Source: Candidatus Omnitrophota bacterium
GTDB lineage: Bacteria > Omnitrophota > Gorgyraeia > JABMRG01
Assembly (NCBI GenBank): GCA_013202525.1
Contig: JABMQS010000106.1
Location: 1 to 33,679 of the forward strand
Direction: 5' to 3'
Length of the DNA stretch: 33,679 nt
In this document: piece by piece, positions 16,389 to 24,248 of the stretch
Layout of the letters: each line of letters begins with the position of its first letter
Position numbering within the stretch: the stretch's first letter is position 1
Made by a program: the position numbers and the translations under genes
Notes under the pieces: model-generated
The model's input: the letters and a program-made list of their open reading frames with translations, nothing else
What the model was told of the DNA's origin: nothing
The model's database searches: none

Positions 16389-17967
16389 GGATATCAAACT
16401 GTTGCACGCGCTTCTGACAAATAGCGCAAAGAGACGGCCTGAAGGAACAGCGGTGAGGTCTAAGGGTAAGAAGATCTCCTATCATGAGCTCGATGCTGCA
16501 AGTAACAAATTGGCGTATTCTCTTATTAAAAAGAGCACAGCCGCTGGCGACAGAGTCGGTATCTATATGGATAAGTCCATAGACGCTGTGATAGCCATCT
16601 TTGCCGTATTAAAGGCAGGCGCCTGCTATGTCCCGCTCGATCCGACAGCGCCGCCTGAAAGGCAGCGTATCATTATAAACGACTGCTCGATAAGGCACCT
16701 TGTAGCATCTTCAAAGAAGCTGCCGTTGATAGAGGAGATACTTAAGAAGAGGAATGCCCTTGAACATATATTTATAACTGATGCAAAAGGGGCCGAGTGC
16801 TCATTCCGGACCAAAAAGATCAAGGCCGTTTTCGGGGACGATATAGCAAAGGCACCTACAGCTGCACCCAGGATGCGTATAGAAGAGACAGATCTTGCCT
16901 ACATATTGTATACATCAGGCTCGACAGGAAAGCCAAAGGGGGTAATGGTAAGCCACCGTGCGTCACGCGCATTCGTCGATTGGGCGCACAAGGAATTTTG
17001 TATCAAGGGCAGGGATATTGTATCGGCCCATGCGCCTTTCTGTTTCGACCTCTCCGTATTTGATATATTTGTAACGGTCAGTGCCGCGGCTACTATCTGT
17101 ATTGTGCCGCAGGGGGTTTCAGGTTTCCCAAGGTCATTGGCAGAGTTTATTAAAAGAGAAGGCATAACAGTATGGTATTCGGTTCCATCCGCGCTTGTGC
17201 AGCTTATTCTCCACGGAGGCCTTAAATCAAAAGAGTTTCCGAAGCTGAAGAAGATACTATTTGCCGGCGAGGTCTTTCCAGTTAAGCATCTCAGAGAGCT
17301 TATGCGGCTTATGTCAGGAGCGAAATATTATAATCTATACGGCCCTACCGAGACCAATGTCTGCGCATTCTATCATGTAAATGCGATTCCCAAAGATGAG
17401 GCCATCCCCATAGGAAAGGCTTGTGCAGGAGCAAGGCTGTTTGTGGCCGATGCTGACGGCAATCCGGTGAAGCGCGGAGAGACAGGGGAGCTTTACGCTC
17501 AGGGGCCGTCACTTATGGACGCCTACTGGAATGACCCCGCAAAGACAGAAGAGGCATTCTGCACAGGTAGTTTCTCAAAGGAGAAAAGCGGCAGGATATA
17601 CAAGACCGGCGACCGGGTAAGGAGAGGGGCCGACAAAAATCTCTGGTTCCGCGGCCGCTGCGACGAGATGATAAAGAGCAGGGGCTATCGCGTTGAGCTT
17701 GGTGAGATAGAATCTATCCTTAACAGCCATAAAGGATTAATAGAGGCGGCTGCTGTGGCTGTGCCGCATGCAGAAACAGGAAGCATAATAAAGACCTTTA
17801 TCTGCCGCAAAGAAGGTTCCGGGCTTTCTGAGGAAAAGATAAGGTCTTTCTGCGCAAAGAGGCTTCCCGGCTATATGGTGCCGGATGAGATCATATTTAA
17901 AGAGTCCTTTCCAAAGACATCGACAGCCAAGGTGGATAAGAAGAGACTAAAGGCGGAGGCTTTATGA
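16378..17967 (+). CDS. Stand-alone amino acid adenylation enzyme (A domain, DltA/prolyl-ligase-like)
   Basis: A 529-residue cytoplasmic enzyme that activates an amino acid as the AMP ester and loads it on the carrier protein. Core motifs are YILYTSGSTGKPKGV at 175-189 (A3), FDLSVFDIF at 223-231 (A4), NLYGPTETNVC at 319-329 (A5), YKTGDRVRR at 408-416 (A7), GRCDEMIKSRGYRVELGEIE at 426-445 (A8) and PKTSTAKVDK at 512-521 (A10, Lys518). Reading the pocket positions by eye gives D-L-F-S-L-A-L-V-C-K. DltA has Cys where Ala296 stands and Thr where Leu320 stands, so D-alanine is unlikely. The code is close to what I recall for prolyl ligases of pyrrole pathways. The start is ATG 16378 with AAAGGAGA upstream; an ATG at 16357 would overlap the previous gene more. 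Its stop overlaps the DltX-like start. Confidence 0.88.
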   Translation: MGDRDIKLLHALLTNSAKRRPEGTAVRSKGKKISYHELDAASNKLAYSLIKKSTAAGDRVGIYMDKSIDAVIAIFAVLKAGACYVPLDPTAPPERQRIIINDCSIRHLVASSKKLPLIEEILKKRNALEHIFITDAKGAECSFRTKKIKAVFGDDIAKAPTAAPRMRIEETDLAYILYTSGSTGKPKGVMVSHRASRAFVDWAHKEFCIKGRDIVSAHAPFCFDLSVFDIFVTVSAAATICIVPQGVSGFPRSLAEFIKREGITVWYSVPSALVQLILHGGLKSKEFPKLKKILFAGEVFPVKHLRELMRLMSGAKYYNLYGPTETNVCAFYHVNAIPKDEAIPIGKACAGARLFVADADGNPVKRGETGELYAQGPSLMDAYWNDPAKTEEAFCTGSFSKEKSGRIYKTGDRVRRGADKNLWFRGRCDEMIKSRGYRVELGEIESILNSHKGLIEAAAVAVPHAETGSIIKTFICRKEGSGLSEEKIRSFCAKRLPGYMVPDEIIFKESFPKTSTAKVDKKRLKAEAL

Positions 17968-18086
17968 ATAAGACCAGGAAGCAGCTGCTTATAACAGCCC
18001 TGCTTACATTTTTTATACTTTTCCTGCTCTATGTAATGTATTACATCAGATGCAGTGCGACAACCTTTTTATACCAGCAGTTCTAA
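17964..18086 (+). CDS. DltX-like membrane microprotein
   Basis: A 40-residue protein starting at an ATG that overlaps the stop of the adenylation gene (ATGA). It begins MNKTRKQLL, has one membrane helix at about 8-28 (LITALLTFFILFLLYVMYYI) and ends in TTFLYQQF. DltX proteins have the same plan: a single helix and a conserved C-terminal motif close to FIYNEF, which enters the DltB channel and carries a tyrosine needed for acyl transfer. Here Tyr37 would be that residue. It sits between the DltA-like and DltD-like genes; in dlt operons dltX precedes dltA, so gene order differs while the set is the same. The likely partner is the MBOAT protein encoded at 11105. Confidence 0.75.
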   Translation: MNKTRKQLLITALLTFFILFLLYVMYYIRCSATTFLYQQF

Positions 18087-18092
18087 GGGGCC

Positions 18093-19085
18093 ATGGGATA
18101 CCATATCAAGACAATAGCAAAAGGTATGCTGATAGGCGCGCTCAGTTTTATCCTATTCTGCCTTTTTCTGGAATTTGTATACGGCTATATCAGGCACGAG
18201 AGCGTCTTTGCAAGGACGGTCACGGACTTCGAGGGACGGAAGGATGAGATCGAGGTACTCTTTTTAGGGCCCTCCGACGTCAAGCGCAGCATTATACCGG
18301 CTGCATTCGATCAGAAGGCCTTCAACTTCAGCAATGCGGGCGAGAACAGCATCGAGACCTATCATAGATTGAAGTACTATATAGACGATATGCCCAGGCT
18401 TAAGGTAGTGGTCCTGCCCCTCTCCCTTGCGACGTTCTCATCCTTTATTACGGACAGGATAAGGCCCGAGTACTATAAATACGGATATATCACATACGCC
18501 GATCTCTGGCAGTTATATAATGTCAAGGGCGCAATAATTCTCAAGCAGAAATTTTTGAGTTTCTTCTCCGCTATGCAGAAAGAGCAGATGATGCCTTTTT
18601 TGATGTATATGGATAGTCTTTCACGCGGCGTATCCTTCAATAGCCCCACGCTTATCGATGGGTACGCACGGAGTAATAGCGTCGCTGTTACGAAAGGGTT
18701 TGCAAGCGACAGGGCCAGATGGCACCTTGAGGGCAGTGATGTTTTTGACGAAGACCTACTCTTATATTTTGAGAAGACATTACGCCTGTGTAATGCAAAA
18801 GGTATCAGCGTGGTGCTGTTGAGCTGTCCGTATAGAGACGATTATCTCTTATATGCCGGCCGGTATATAGACAAGGATGCCTTGCACAAGAAGGTGCTCG
18901 AGGATCCCGGATACAGCGGGCTTATATACAGGCACCTCGATTATCTCGATCTCTACGCAGACGAGCATGACCTTTTCCGTGAACCTGACCACCTGAACCA
19001 CAAGGGGGCAGTCAAGTTCTCGCGCCTCGTAGCAGAAGACATCTCAGGGATGATGGAAGATCTGGATAAAAACCAGCAGCATTAG
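18093..19085 (+). CDS. DltD-like SGNH-fold membrane protein
   Basis: A 330-residue protein with an N-terminal membrane helix (about 10-31) and an extracytoplasmic SGNH-like domain. The block I segment is VLFLGPSDVKRSIIPAAF with Ser61 as nucleophile candidate, then FNFSNAGENSIETYHRLKYY and RLKVVVLPLSLATF. Near the C-terminus REPDHLNHKGAVKF carries the His (His300) with an acidic residue three positions before it, the usual catalytic pair. DltD proteins hydrolyse or transfer the acyl group outside the membrane and cooperate with DltB. Position directly after the DltX-like gene supports that role. It could instead belong to the wider family of SGNH proteins in exopolysaccharide loci. GGGG just upstream is a weak ribosome site, and coupling to the previous gene is likely. 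Confidence 0.75.
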   Translation: MGYHIKTIAKGMLIGALSFILFCLFLEFVYGYIRHESVFARTVTDFEGRKDEIEVLFLGPSDVKRSIIPAAFDQKAFNFSNAGENSIETYHRLKYYIDDMPRLKVVVLPLSLATFSSFITDRIRPEYYKYGYITYADLWQLYNVKGAIILKQKFLSFFSAMQKEQMMPFLMYMDSLSRGVSFNSPTLIDGYARSNSVAVTKGFASDRARWHLEGSDVFDEDLLLYFEKTLRLCNAKGISVVLLSCPYRDDYLLYAGRYIDKDALHKKVLEDPGYSGLIYRHLDYLDLYADEHDLFREPDHLNHKGAVKFSRLVAEDISGMMEDLDKNQQH

Positions 19086-19101
19086 AGGAGCGGCTTAAGA
19101 G

Positions 19102-20799
19102 ATGTATTTACCATTGTATATTATGGCTGCACTTATATTGGCATACCTGGCCTATCTGGTCTTTTCGAAAAAGGGCGCAGGTATACTTTGGGCCATACTC
19201 CTTGCCGCGTCTTCGGTCATATTGCTCTATATCATCAACCCGAACCTGAGGGTCTATTCTATGCACGGGTTTCTGCATACGGCGATAACCAATCAGATAT
19301 TAAACGGCCTTATCCCGCCCCCAAATCCTTTTTTAGCCGGGGAGCCTCTTCTGTATCATTGGGGTTACCACTGTCTGGCAGCAGCCATTGCCCGCATCTT
19401 GAATATATCGCCTCCTTACGCCTTTGCCGTAATAAATACAACCTCGCTCTGCGCGGTCCTGTTTTTAGCGTATAAGATATCAGGGCTTTTGATAGCGGAT
19501 AAGAAGGCTAATGTATTTTCAGCGCTCTTTGTCGTCTTCGGGGCTTTTGCAGGCAACATCTTTTTCCCGGAGGGGATAGGCAAAAGAATAGCCTGTCTCC
19601 TCAGCAATCTCATAGATTTTAGATTAGGCACACCACTCTTCGAGAAGTTTGTAAAGATGAATGGAGTCCCGCTGGGCCTGGTCTTTTATCTTCTATACGT
19701 TTATACGCTTATCAGGATACTTCAAGGTAAGGGCACTAAGCTGAATGCGGCAATTCTTTTTATATCTGTGCTGGGATGCGGCTTCTTTTATCCTATATTT
19801 ATATTTGTAATAGTCTTAGGCACTCTACTGGTATGCGCAGCCTATATAGTTATCAAAAGAGGTGTGGATCTAAAGAAGCCATTTTTGATTTTGTGTATTA
19901 TCTCCGGTGCCCTGGTGCCCCTTCTTCCGTATCTGTTTTCCATCAGCGCAGGCCTACCAAGGATAAATAGCCTATTCGCTTTGGAACACATACATTCAAA
20001 TGCTATAGGCGTTTTTTTCGTTACGTTTCCCTTGTTGGCGATTATGTATATAAGCGAAGACTTCATTAAGAAAATAAACAAAATGCCTTTATTTACCCTT
20101 TGTGCATTTACGCTTGCAGCTTCATTCTTATTTATCTTTGTCCACCTTCTCTGCGGCAATGAGTATAAGTTTATTCTTTTAATAAAGGCTACGCTCGGTA
20201 TAACGGCTGGCATAGCTTTGCGGCTTATGCTTCACAGGTATAATAAGTTCCTGGTTTTTGTGCTGCTTTTATTATTTATCTCCCCATGGTATAGCTGTAT
20301 GCATTGGAATGCGGGATTGATGAAGCGCCACCCTGTAATCTATGAAGAATGCGGCAGACAGATACTTTATAGAGACGCGGAAGAGAGAGAGCTCTATGAG
20401 TGGGTAAATGTTAATACGCCTGCCGACAGCATCTTCTTTGATACGACCTTGAAAATACCCGTATTTGCAAAAAGGCAATTATTCAGCCCGAGAGACCTGC
20501 GATGTGGCAGCTCTGACCCCGGCTATTTTATAGGGATAGAATGTTTCCTCGAGATGGTATGCGGTTATGATAGGGAGCTTGTAAAGAGCAGGATGGATAT
20601 TACGCGGGACATCTATTCCCCGGAAAGAAGCTTTATCAAGCATGATACTGAGGATTTTTTGAGAGACCCTGGGGAAGATGTATATATTGTCGCAAGGACA
20701 AGGGCTCAGCAGGATAAATTTAAGGGCCAGGGCCTGAAACAGGTATTCACTACATCAGGCGGCCGCTTTAGCATATACCGGCCCGGGGGCCTGGACTGA
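19102..20799 (+). CDS. Multi-pass membrane protein, GT-C glycosyltransferase-like
   Basis: A 565-residue integral membrane protein with about ten hydrophobic segments in the first 400 residues and a soluble C-terminal domain (about 430-565). The first outer loop contains YSMHGFLHTAITNQILNG and PPPNPFLAGEPLLYHWGYH. An acidic/His-rich outer loop after the first helices is typical of GT-C enzymes that use polyprenol-phosphate sugars, though this one lacks a clear DD or DE signature. The C-terminal part has YEWVNVNTPADSIFFDTT, a motif often seen in GT-C-like proteins of surface glycan loci. It probably glycosylates an exported product using the lipid sugar made by the GT2 enzyme at 6584; the acceptor is unknown. 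It follows the DltD-like gene by 16 bases and is one base from the peptidase gene. Confidence 0.6.
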   Translation: MYLPLYIMAALILAYLAYLVFSKKGAGILWAILLAASSVILLYIINPNLRVYSMHGFLHTAITNQILNGLIPPPNPFLAGEPLLYHWGYHCLAAAIARILNISPPYAFAVINTTSLCAVLFLAYKISGLLIADKKANVFSALFVVFGAFAGNIFFPEGIGKRIACLLSNLIDFRLGTPLFEKFVKMNGVPLGLVFYLLYVYTLIRILQGKGTKLNAAILFISVLGCGFFYPIFIFVIVLGTLLVCAAYIVIKRGVDLKKPFLILCIISGALVPLLPYLFSISAGLPRINSLFALEHIHSNAIGVFFVTFPLLAIMYISEDFIKKINKMPLFTLCAFTLAASFLFIFVHLLCGNEYKFILLIKATLGITAGIALRLMLHRYNKFLVFVLLLLFISPWYSCMHWNAGLMKRHPVIYEECGRQILYRDAEERELYEWVNVNTPADSIFFDTTLKIPVFAKRQLFSPRDLRCGSSDPGYFIGIECFLEMVCGYDRELVKSRMDITRDIYSPERSFIKHDTEDFLRDPGEDVYIVARTRAQQDKFKGQGLKQVFTTSGGRFSIYRPGGLD

Positions 20800-20800
20800 T

Positions 20801-21340
20801 ATGGATACAGATTCTTTTGCTGTCCCGTATACAGAACTTCTATTGCAGGCTATTGCCAGCAAGGGAAAGACAAAAACCCTCTTTGCAGGCCAAAGCATGA
20901 GCCCGCTTATAAAGTCCGGCGATCACCTGTTGATAGAGAAAAAAGATCCTGCCCGTCTCAACACGGGCGAGATAATTGCATACAAGCGGGGCAGAAAGAT
21001 AGTCGTGCACAGGATTATTAAGATACTCGGAGAAGGCGAAAGGCGCAGCTATATTACAAAGGGGGATAACAGCCTCTGGCCGGATCTTCAGGCCGTACGG
21101 AAAGAAGGGGTAGCGGGTGTTGTGACAGGCATATTCCCCAGAGGGGACTCTTCAGGGAATACCGTCATTAAGGCTGGACTCATTCCAAAGATATATGTTA
21201 TAATCGGCCTAATATCCCTACATCTTAAAGATAGAAGAAGAGCCTTGCCTGGTTCAGTGCGCCACGCGTTTTTTTACGCTGCCAAGACATCTTATGCTGT
21301 TTTACGCAACATCATCTCCCTTTGCGCAAGAGGGGCTTGA
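20801..21340 (+). CDS. S26/S24-type signal peptidase-like protease
   Basis: A 179-residue serine protease homologue. Ser32 lies in FAGQSMSPLIKSGD, the nucleophile box of signal peptidase I. His70 in KIVVHRI and Asp89 in TKGDN fit the Ser-His-Asp arrangement of the SipW/archaeal subtype rather than the Ser-Lys type. There is no membrane helix before Ser32; a hydrophobic segment at about 128-140 could associate with the membrane. Stand-alone peptidases of this style occur in RiPP loci and often remove leader peptides. It lies directly before two radical SAM genes and 3.4 kb before the Cys-rich precursor candidate. I infer leader cleavage of that peptide; general protein secretion is the alternative. 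Confidence 0.78.
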   Translation: MDTDSFAVPYTELLLQAIASKGKTKTLFAGQSMSPLIKSGDHLLIEKKDPARLNTGEIIAYKRGRKIVVHRIIKILGEGERRSYITKGDNSLWPDLQAVRKEGVAGVVTGIFPRGDSSGNTVIKAGLIPKIYVIIGLISLHLKDRRRALPGSVRHAFFYAAKTSYAVLRNIISLCARGA

Positions 21341-21358
21341 TCCACAGAAAAGGTTATA

Positions 21359-22471
21359 ATGATGGATAGGTGCATGATCAAAGACGCGGATTTAAAACCC
21401 GCAGGTTCCACAAGGACATTAAGGGCAGTATACCTTTATTTTAAATATTGTAACCTAAAATGCAGGCACTGCTGGATAAATCCCCCCTTTTCCGATAAGA
21501 GGGGCGTCAAGGATGATGAGGCGCCGATGGAGGATATTATCTCTGCCCTTGATGAATGCCGTCAACTTGGCATGAGTTCTGTAAAGCTGACGGGCGGTGA
21601 GCCTTTTATAAGGAGTGATATATTTCAGCTCCTGGATTACCTCAAGAATAACAAGATCTCGGTTGCTGTTGAGACCAACGGGACACTTATAGGAGAGGAA
21701 GAGGCCAGGGCCCTGAAGCATGCAGGCGCAGGGCATATCTCAGTTTCTATAGACGGCCCGGATGCAGATACGCACGAAGCCTTAAGGGGCGTTAAGGGTT
21801 CGTTCAACGACGCGCTCAGGGGCATAGAGTCTCTTACAAGGGAGGGGCTGAAGCCCCAGATGATAATATGCCTGTGGCGCGGTAACAGAGACCGTATGGT
21901 TTCGACTCTTGATCTGGCCAAGTCCCTTGGCATAAAGAGCGTTAAGGTCAATCCCGTATTGGGTATCGAGAGGGCCGATGCCATGAGTGACAAGGACGAG
22001 ACCATGAATGTCAAAGAGGTGATAGAGTCCTATCATCATCTGAGGCAGGAGTGTAAAAGGATAGGAGGCATTGACCTGATGTTTGATATACCTCCCGCCT
22101 TTTATCCTATAGTAAATATGCAGCTTGAACGCCTTTGTGTCTGCGGCATATTTGGCATACTGGGCATTCTCGGAAACGGCGATGTATCTATATGCGGTAT
22201 AGGCCAAAACGCAGAGGCGCTTCTGCTCGGCAAGATCGGCAGAGATAAGATGAGTGATATCTGGCAGAACCACCCTGTCTTTTCACAGATCCGTGAAGGC
22301 GTGCCGGATAAGATGGAGGGCGTATGCGGAAGGTGTATGTTGAAGCTCTACTGTCTTGGTAAATGCCGCGCGGACGCCTACTACACAAGCGGCTCTCTCC
22401 TGGCCCCGTTGCCGTTTTGTCAGACCGCTTATGACCAGGGGCTTTTCCCCGAGTCGAGGCTGATGAGCTGA
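21359..22471 (+). CDS. Radical SAM/SPASM peptide maturase
   Basis: A 370-residue radical SAM enzyme. The cluster motif is YCNLKCRHCW (Cys31, Cys35, Cys38), followed by KLTGGEPFIRSD and HISVSIDGPDADTHEALRG. The C-terminal SPASM region carries many cysteines for auxiliary Fe-S clusters: LCVCGIFG, VSICGIG, and GVCGRCMLKLYCLGKCRA, then PFCQ. SPASM enzymes make thioethers, C-C links or other backbone changes in ribosomal peptides. It has no fused PqqD domain, so it may depend on the free PqqD encoded next (22611). The gene is followed by a palindromic repeat. The peptide at 24249 is the only nearby candidate substrate. ATG 21359 and ATG 21362 are both possible starts. Confidence 0.9.
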   Translation: MMDRCMIKDADLKPAGSTRTLRAVYLYFKYCNLKCRHCWINPPFSDKRGVKDDEAPMEDIISALDECRQLGMSSVKLTGGEPFIRSDIFQLLDYLKNNKISVAVETNGTLIGEEEARALKHAGAGHISVSIDGPDADTHEALRGVKGSFNDALRGIESLTREGLKPQMIICLWRGNRDRMVSTLDLAKSLGIKSVKVNPVLGIERADAMSDKDETMNVKEVIESYHHLRQECKRIGGIDLMFDIPPAFYPIVNMQLERLCVCGIFGILGILGNGDVSICGIGQNAEALLLGKIGRDKMSDIWQNHPVFSQIREGVPDKMEGVCGRCMLKLYCLGKCRADAYYTSGSLLAPLPFCQTAYDQGLFPESRLMS

Positions 22472-22478
22472 TATTAAC

Positions 22479-22595
22479 CGTCATTGCGAGGAGTGGCAGC
22501 GACGAAGCAATCCCCGTGTTCGCGAGGACAAGTCTAATCGATGAGATTGTTTCGCTCCCTAAGATTTAATAAAGAGTAGGTCGCTCGCAATGACG
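22479..22595. repeat. CATTGCGAGG-type palindromic element (MITE-like)
   Basis: The ends are 12-bp perfect inverted repeats (22479-22490 and 22584-22595, CGTCATTGCGAG and complement). Inner imperfect arms (GACGAAGCAATC near 22500 and GATTGTTTCGC near 22545) extend the pairing. This type of short non-coding palindrome is widespread in environmental bacterial genomes. It separates the SPASM gene from the free pqqD-like gene, and its last bases contain an ATG (22590) in frame with that gene. Confidence 0.8.
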
Positions 22596-22610
22596 TTCGG
22601 AAACGAAATT

Positions 22611-22898
22611 ATGCACAAGATAATACAATCCAAGAATACACTTACAGCGGATTTTAAAGAGAGCAAGGTCGTATTTGATGCGGCTGCTTGTATGCCGTAT
22701 ATATTGAATTCCACCGCATCCGAGATATGGGGCCTTTTAAGAAGCGCGAGAACGGTCAGGGATATAACCGGATTTTTACGCAAGCAATATGCAATAGGCC
22801 CTGGGATCGCAGAGAAGGACGCAAGAAGAATCGTGAGAGATCTTAAAGAGAAAGGACTCATATGTTATGAGCAAGAGGGCCGTGTTAAAACGCAATGA
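22611..22898 (+). CDS. PqqD-family peptide chaperone (RRE), stand-alone
   Basis: A 95-residue PqqD-like winged-helix protein. The conserved pattern is present: a beta-hairpin with VVFDAAACMPYILNSTASEIWGLL, then VRDITGFLRKQYAI, and a final helix RRIVRDLKEKGLI. PqqD-type proteins bind the leader of a ribosomal peptide (RRE function) and hand it to a radical SAM enzyme. The family start fits ATG 22611. ATG 22590 would add seven residues encoded by the end of the palindromic repeat, although a weak AGTAGG lies before it. The gene overlaps the next one by 32 bases. Its natural partner is probably the SPASM enzyme at 21359, since the other radical SAM enzyme carries its own PqqD domain. Confidence 0.82.
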   Translation: MHKIIQSKNTLTADFKESKVVFDAAACMPYILNSTASEIWGLLRSARTVRDITGFLRKQYAIGPGIAEKDARRIVRDLKEKGLICYEQEGRVKTQ

Positions 22899-24186
22899 TA
22901 GTATAGTCTTTCGCGAAGAGGACGATGTGGGCCTGCTCTTTGACCCTGATACAGGCAAGGTGGATGTATTGAACGATACAGGCAGGTTTATATGGCAGCA
23001 GCTGGATGGCAGAAAGAACAGAGATGAGATAGCGCAAGACCTCATGCAGAATTTTCATATCACAGACCCAAAGGTTGCGGTCAAGGACGTAGAGGCCTTT
23101 CTTACGGCTCTGCACAGAAAAGGATTTATTGAGGGGCACAGAGAGGCGCTCCCCCTCCCGGGCTCTGTTTGTTTTGGCATTACTTCAAAGTGCAACTTAA
23201 GCTGCAAGCACTGCTTAAACAGAAATGCGAAGGGTTCGGATCCGGATATGACGACCGATGAGCTCCTGGGCCTTATAGACCAGATGGCTGACGGAGGGGT
23301 AGGCAGGGTGAACCTATTTGGGGGTGAGCCAATATGCCACCCGGATTTTAAGCGGATCGTCGAATATCTGATAGAGCGAAAGTTAAAGGCCTCTTTGAAT
23401 ACAAATGCTACATTGATAGACCGGGAGATGGCGTGCTGGCTTAGCGCCCACGGCATTAAGTCTACATGCGTAAGCCTGGATGGCTCCTGCCCCTCTGTTA
23501 TGGACAGGATAAGAGGCCAAGGCGCTTTTGAGAAGACTCTGAAAGGAATAGAGGCGTTGCGATCAGAGAATATTCAGGTCCTGCTTTCAGTTACACTAAA
23601 CAAGCTTAACCATCAGGATATAAGAGAGATGATCCTCCTCGGTAAAAAGATAGACGGCGGCTCTATCCGCTTCAACCATGTCTTCTTCGGAGGAAACGCG
23701 GACTGTTTTTCAAAAGAGCTCTATCTCTTTCCTCAAGAGGAAAAGAATGCGATAGAGGTGGTATACCAGGCAAAGACCGAGTTTGGAGAGTTTATAAATC
23801 CTTCGAGTTCATATCTTTGCCAGAGAGACAAGCTTGGCAGGGTCGATTCTTTTAAGCCCTCGAAAGATAAGATAACAGTATCCCCCTGTGGCGCAGGAAT
23901 AGATAAGTGCGCCATACGCCCTGACGGCTGGATAACACCCTGTGAGGTAATATGGGATGTAAAGTGCGGCAACTTAAGAGAGGCCAGTATGGCAGATATA
24001 TGGCAGAACTCCGAGGTCCTGAACTCTTTCAGAAGGCCGCTGGTCTTAGACCTGGATGAGATCCCTGAATGCAAAGACTGCAGATACCAATATATGTGCT
24101 TCATAGGGCATCGCTGCTATCCTTATCATTATCCGGGAGGAGTCAAGAACAAAGATCTTTACTGCTGGTTGCGCAAAGAGGCCTAA
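22867..24186 (+). CDS. PqqD-radical SAM-SPASM fusion maturase
   Basis: A 439-residue fusion. Residues about 1-92 are a PqqD-like RRE (IVFREEDDVGLLFDPDTG, DVLNDTGRFIWQQLDG). The radical SAM cluster is SKCNLSCKHCL (Cys109, Cys113, Cys116), then VNLFGGEPICHPDF and STCVSLDGSCPSVMDRIRG. The SPASM region has SPCGAGIDKCAIRPDGWITPC and ECKDCRYQYMCFIGHRC. This is the plan of enzymes that bind a leader and modify the core of a ribosomal peptide. The precursor candidate lies 63 bases downstream behind its own promoter. The modification cannot be read from sequence; Cys-to-carbon thioether links are a reasonable guess for a core with seven regularly spaced cysteines. Confidence 0.92.
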   Translation: MSKRAVLKRNDSIVFREEDDVGLLFDPDTGKVDVLNDTGRFIWQQLDGRKNRDEIAQDLMQNFHITDPKVAVKDVEAFLTALHRKGFIEGHREALPLPGSVCFGITSKCNLSCKHCLNRNAKGSDPDMTTDELLGLIDQMADGGVGRVNLFGGEPICHPDFKRIVEYLIERKLKASLNTNATLIDREMACWLSAHGIKSTCVSLDGSCPSVMDRIRGQGAFEKTLKGIEALRSENIQVLLSVTLNKLNHQDIREMILLGKKIDGGSIRFNHVFFGGNADCFSKELYLFPQEEKNAIEVVYQAKTEFGEFINPSSSYLCQRDKLGRVDSFKPSKDKITVSPCGAGIDKCAIRPDGWITPCEVIWDVKCGNLREASMADIWQNSEVLNSFRRPLVLDLDEIPECKDCRYQYMCFIGHRCYPYHYPGGVKNKDLYCWLRKEA

Positions 24187-24196
24187 AATAATCTTA

Positions 24197-24225
24197 TTGA
24201 CGCGTATATAAAAAAGGTCTATAAT
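24197..24225 (+). promoter_or_regulatory. Strong promoter of the Cys-rich peptide gene
   Basis: TTGACG at 24197-24202 and TATAAT at 24220-24225 with a 17-base spacer. The start of transcription would be near 24232, leaving a leader of under 20 bases that holds the ribosome site AAAGGTGA. A separate strong promoter inside a tightly packed cluster fits a precursor needed in large molar excess over its enzymes. Confidence 0.78.
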
Positions 24226-24248
24226 CAATATTAATAAAGGTGATCAAG

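Noticed and set aside
11105-19085. Plain D-alanylation (dlt) operon
   Set aside because: The adenylation pocket lacks the DltA Cys and Thr, and an ACAD plus two radical SAM enzymes are embedded; D-Ala transfer would not need them.
22479-22595. Complete insertion sequence
   Set aside because: The element is 117 bases with terminal inverted repeats only and has no room for a transposase.
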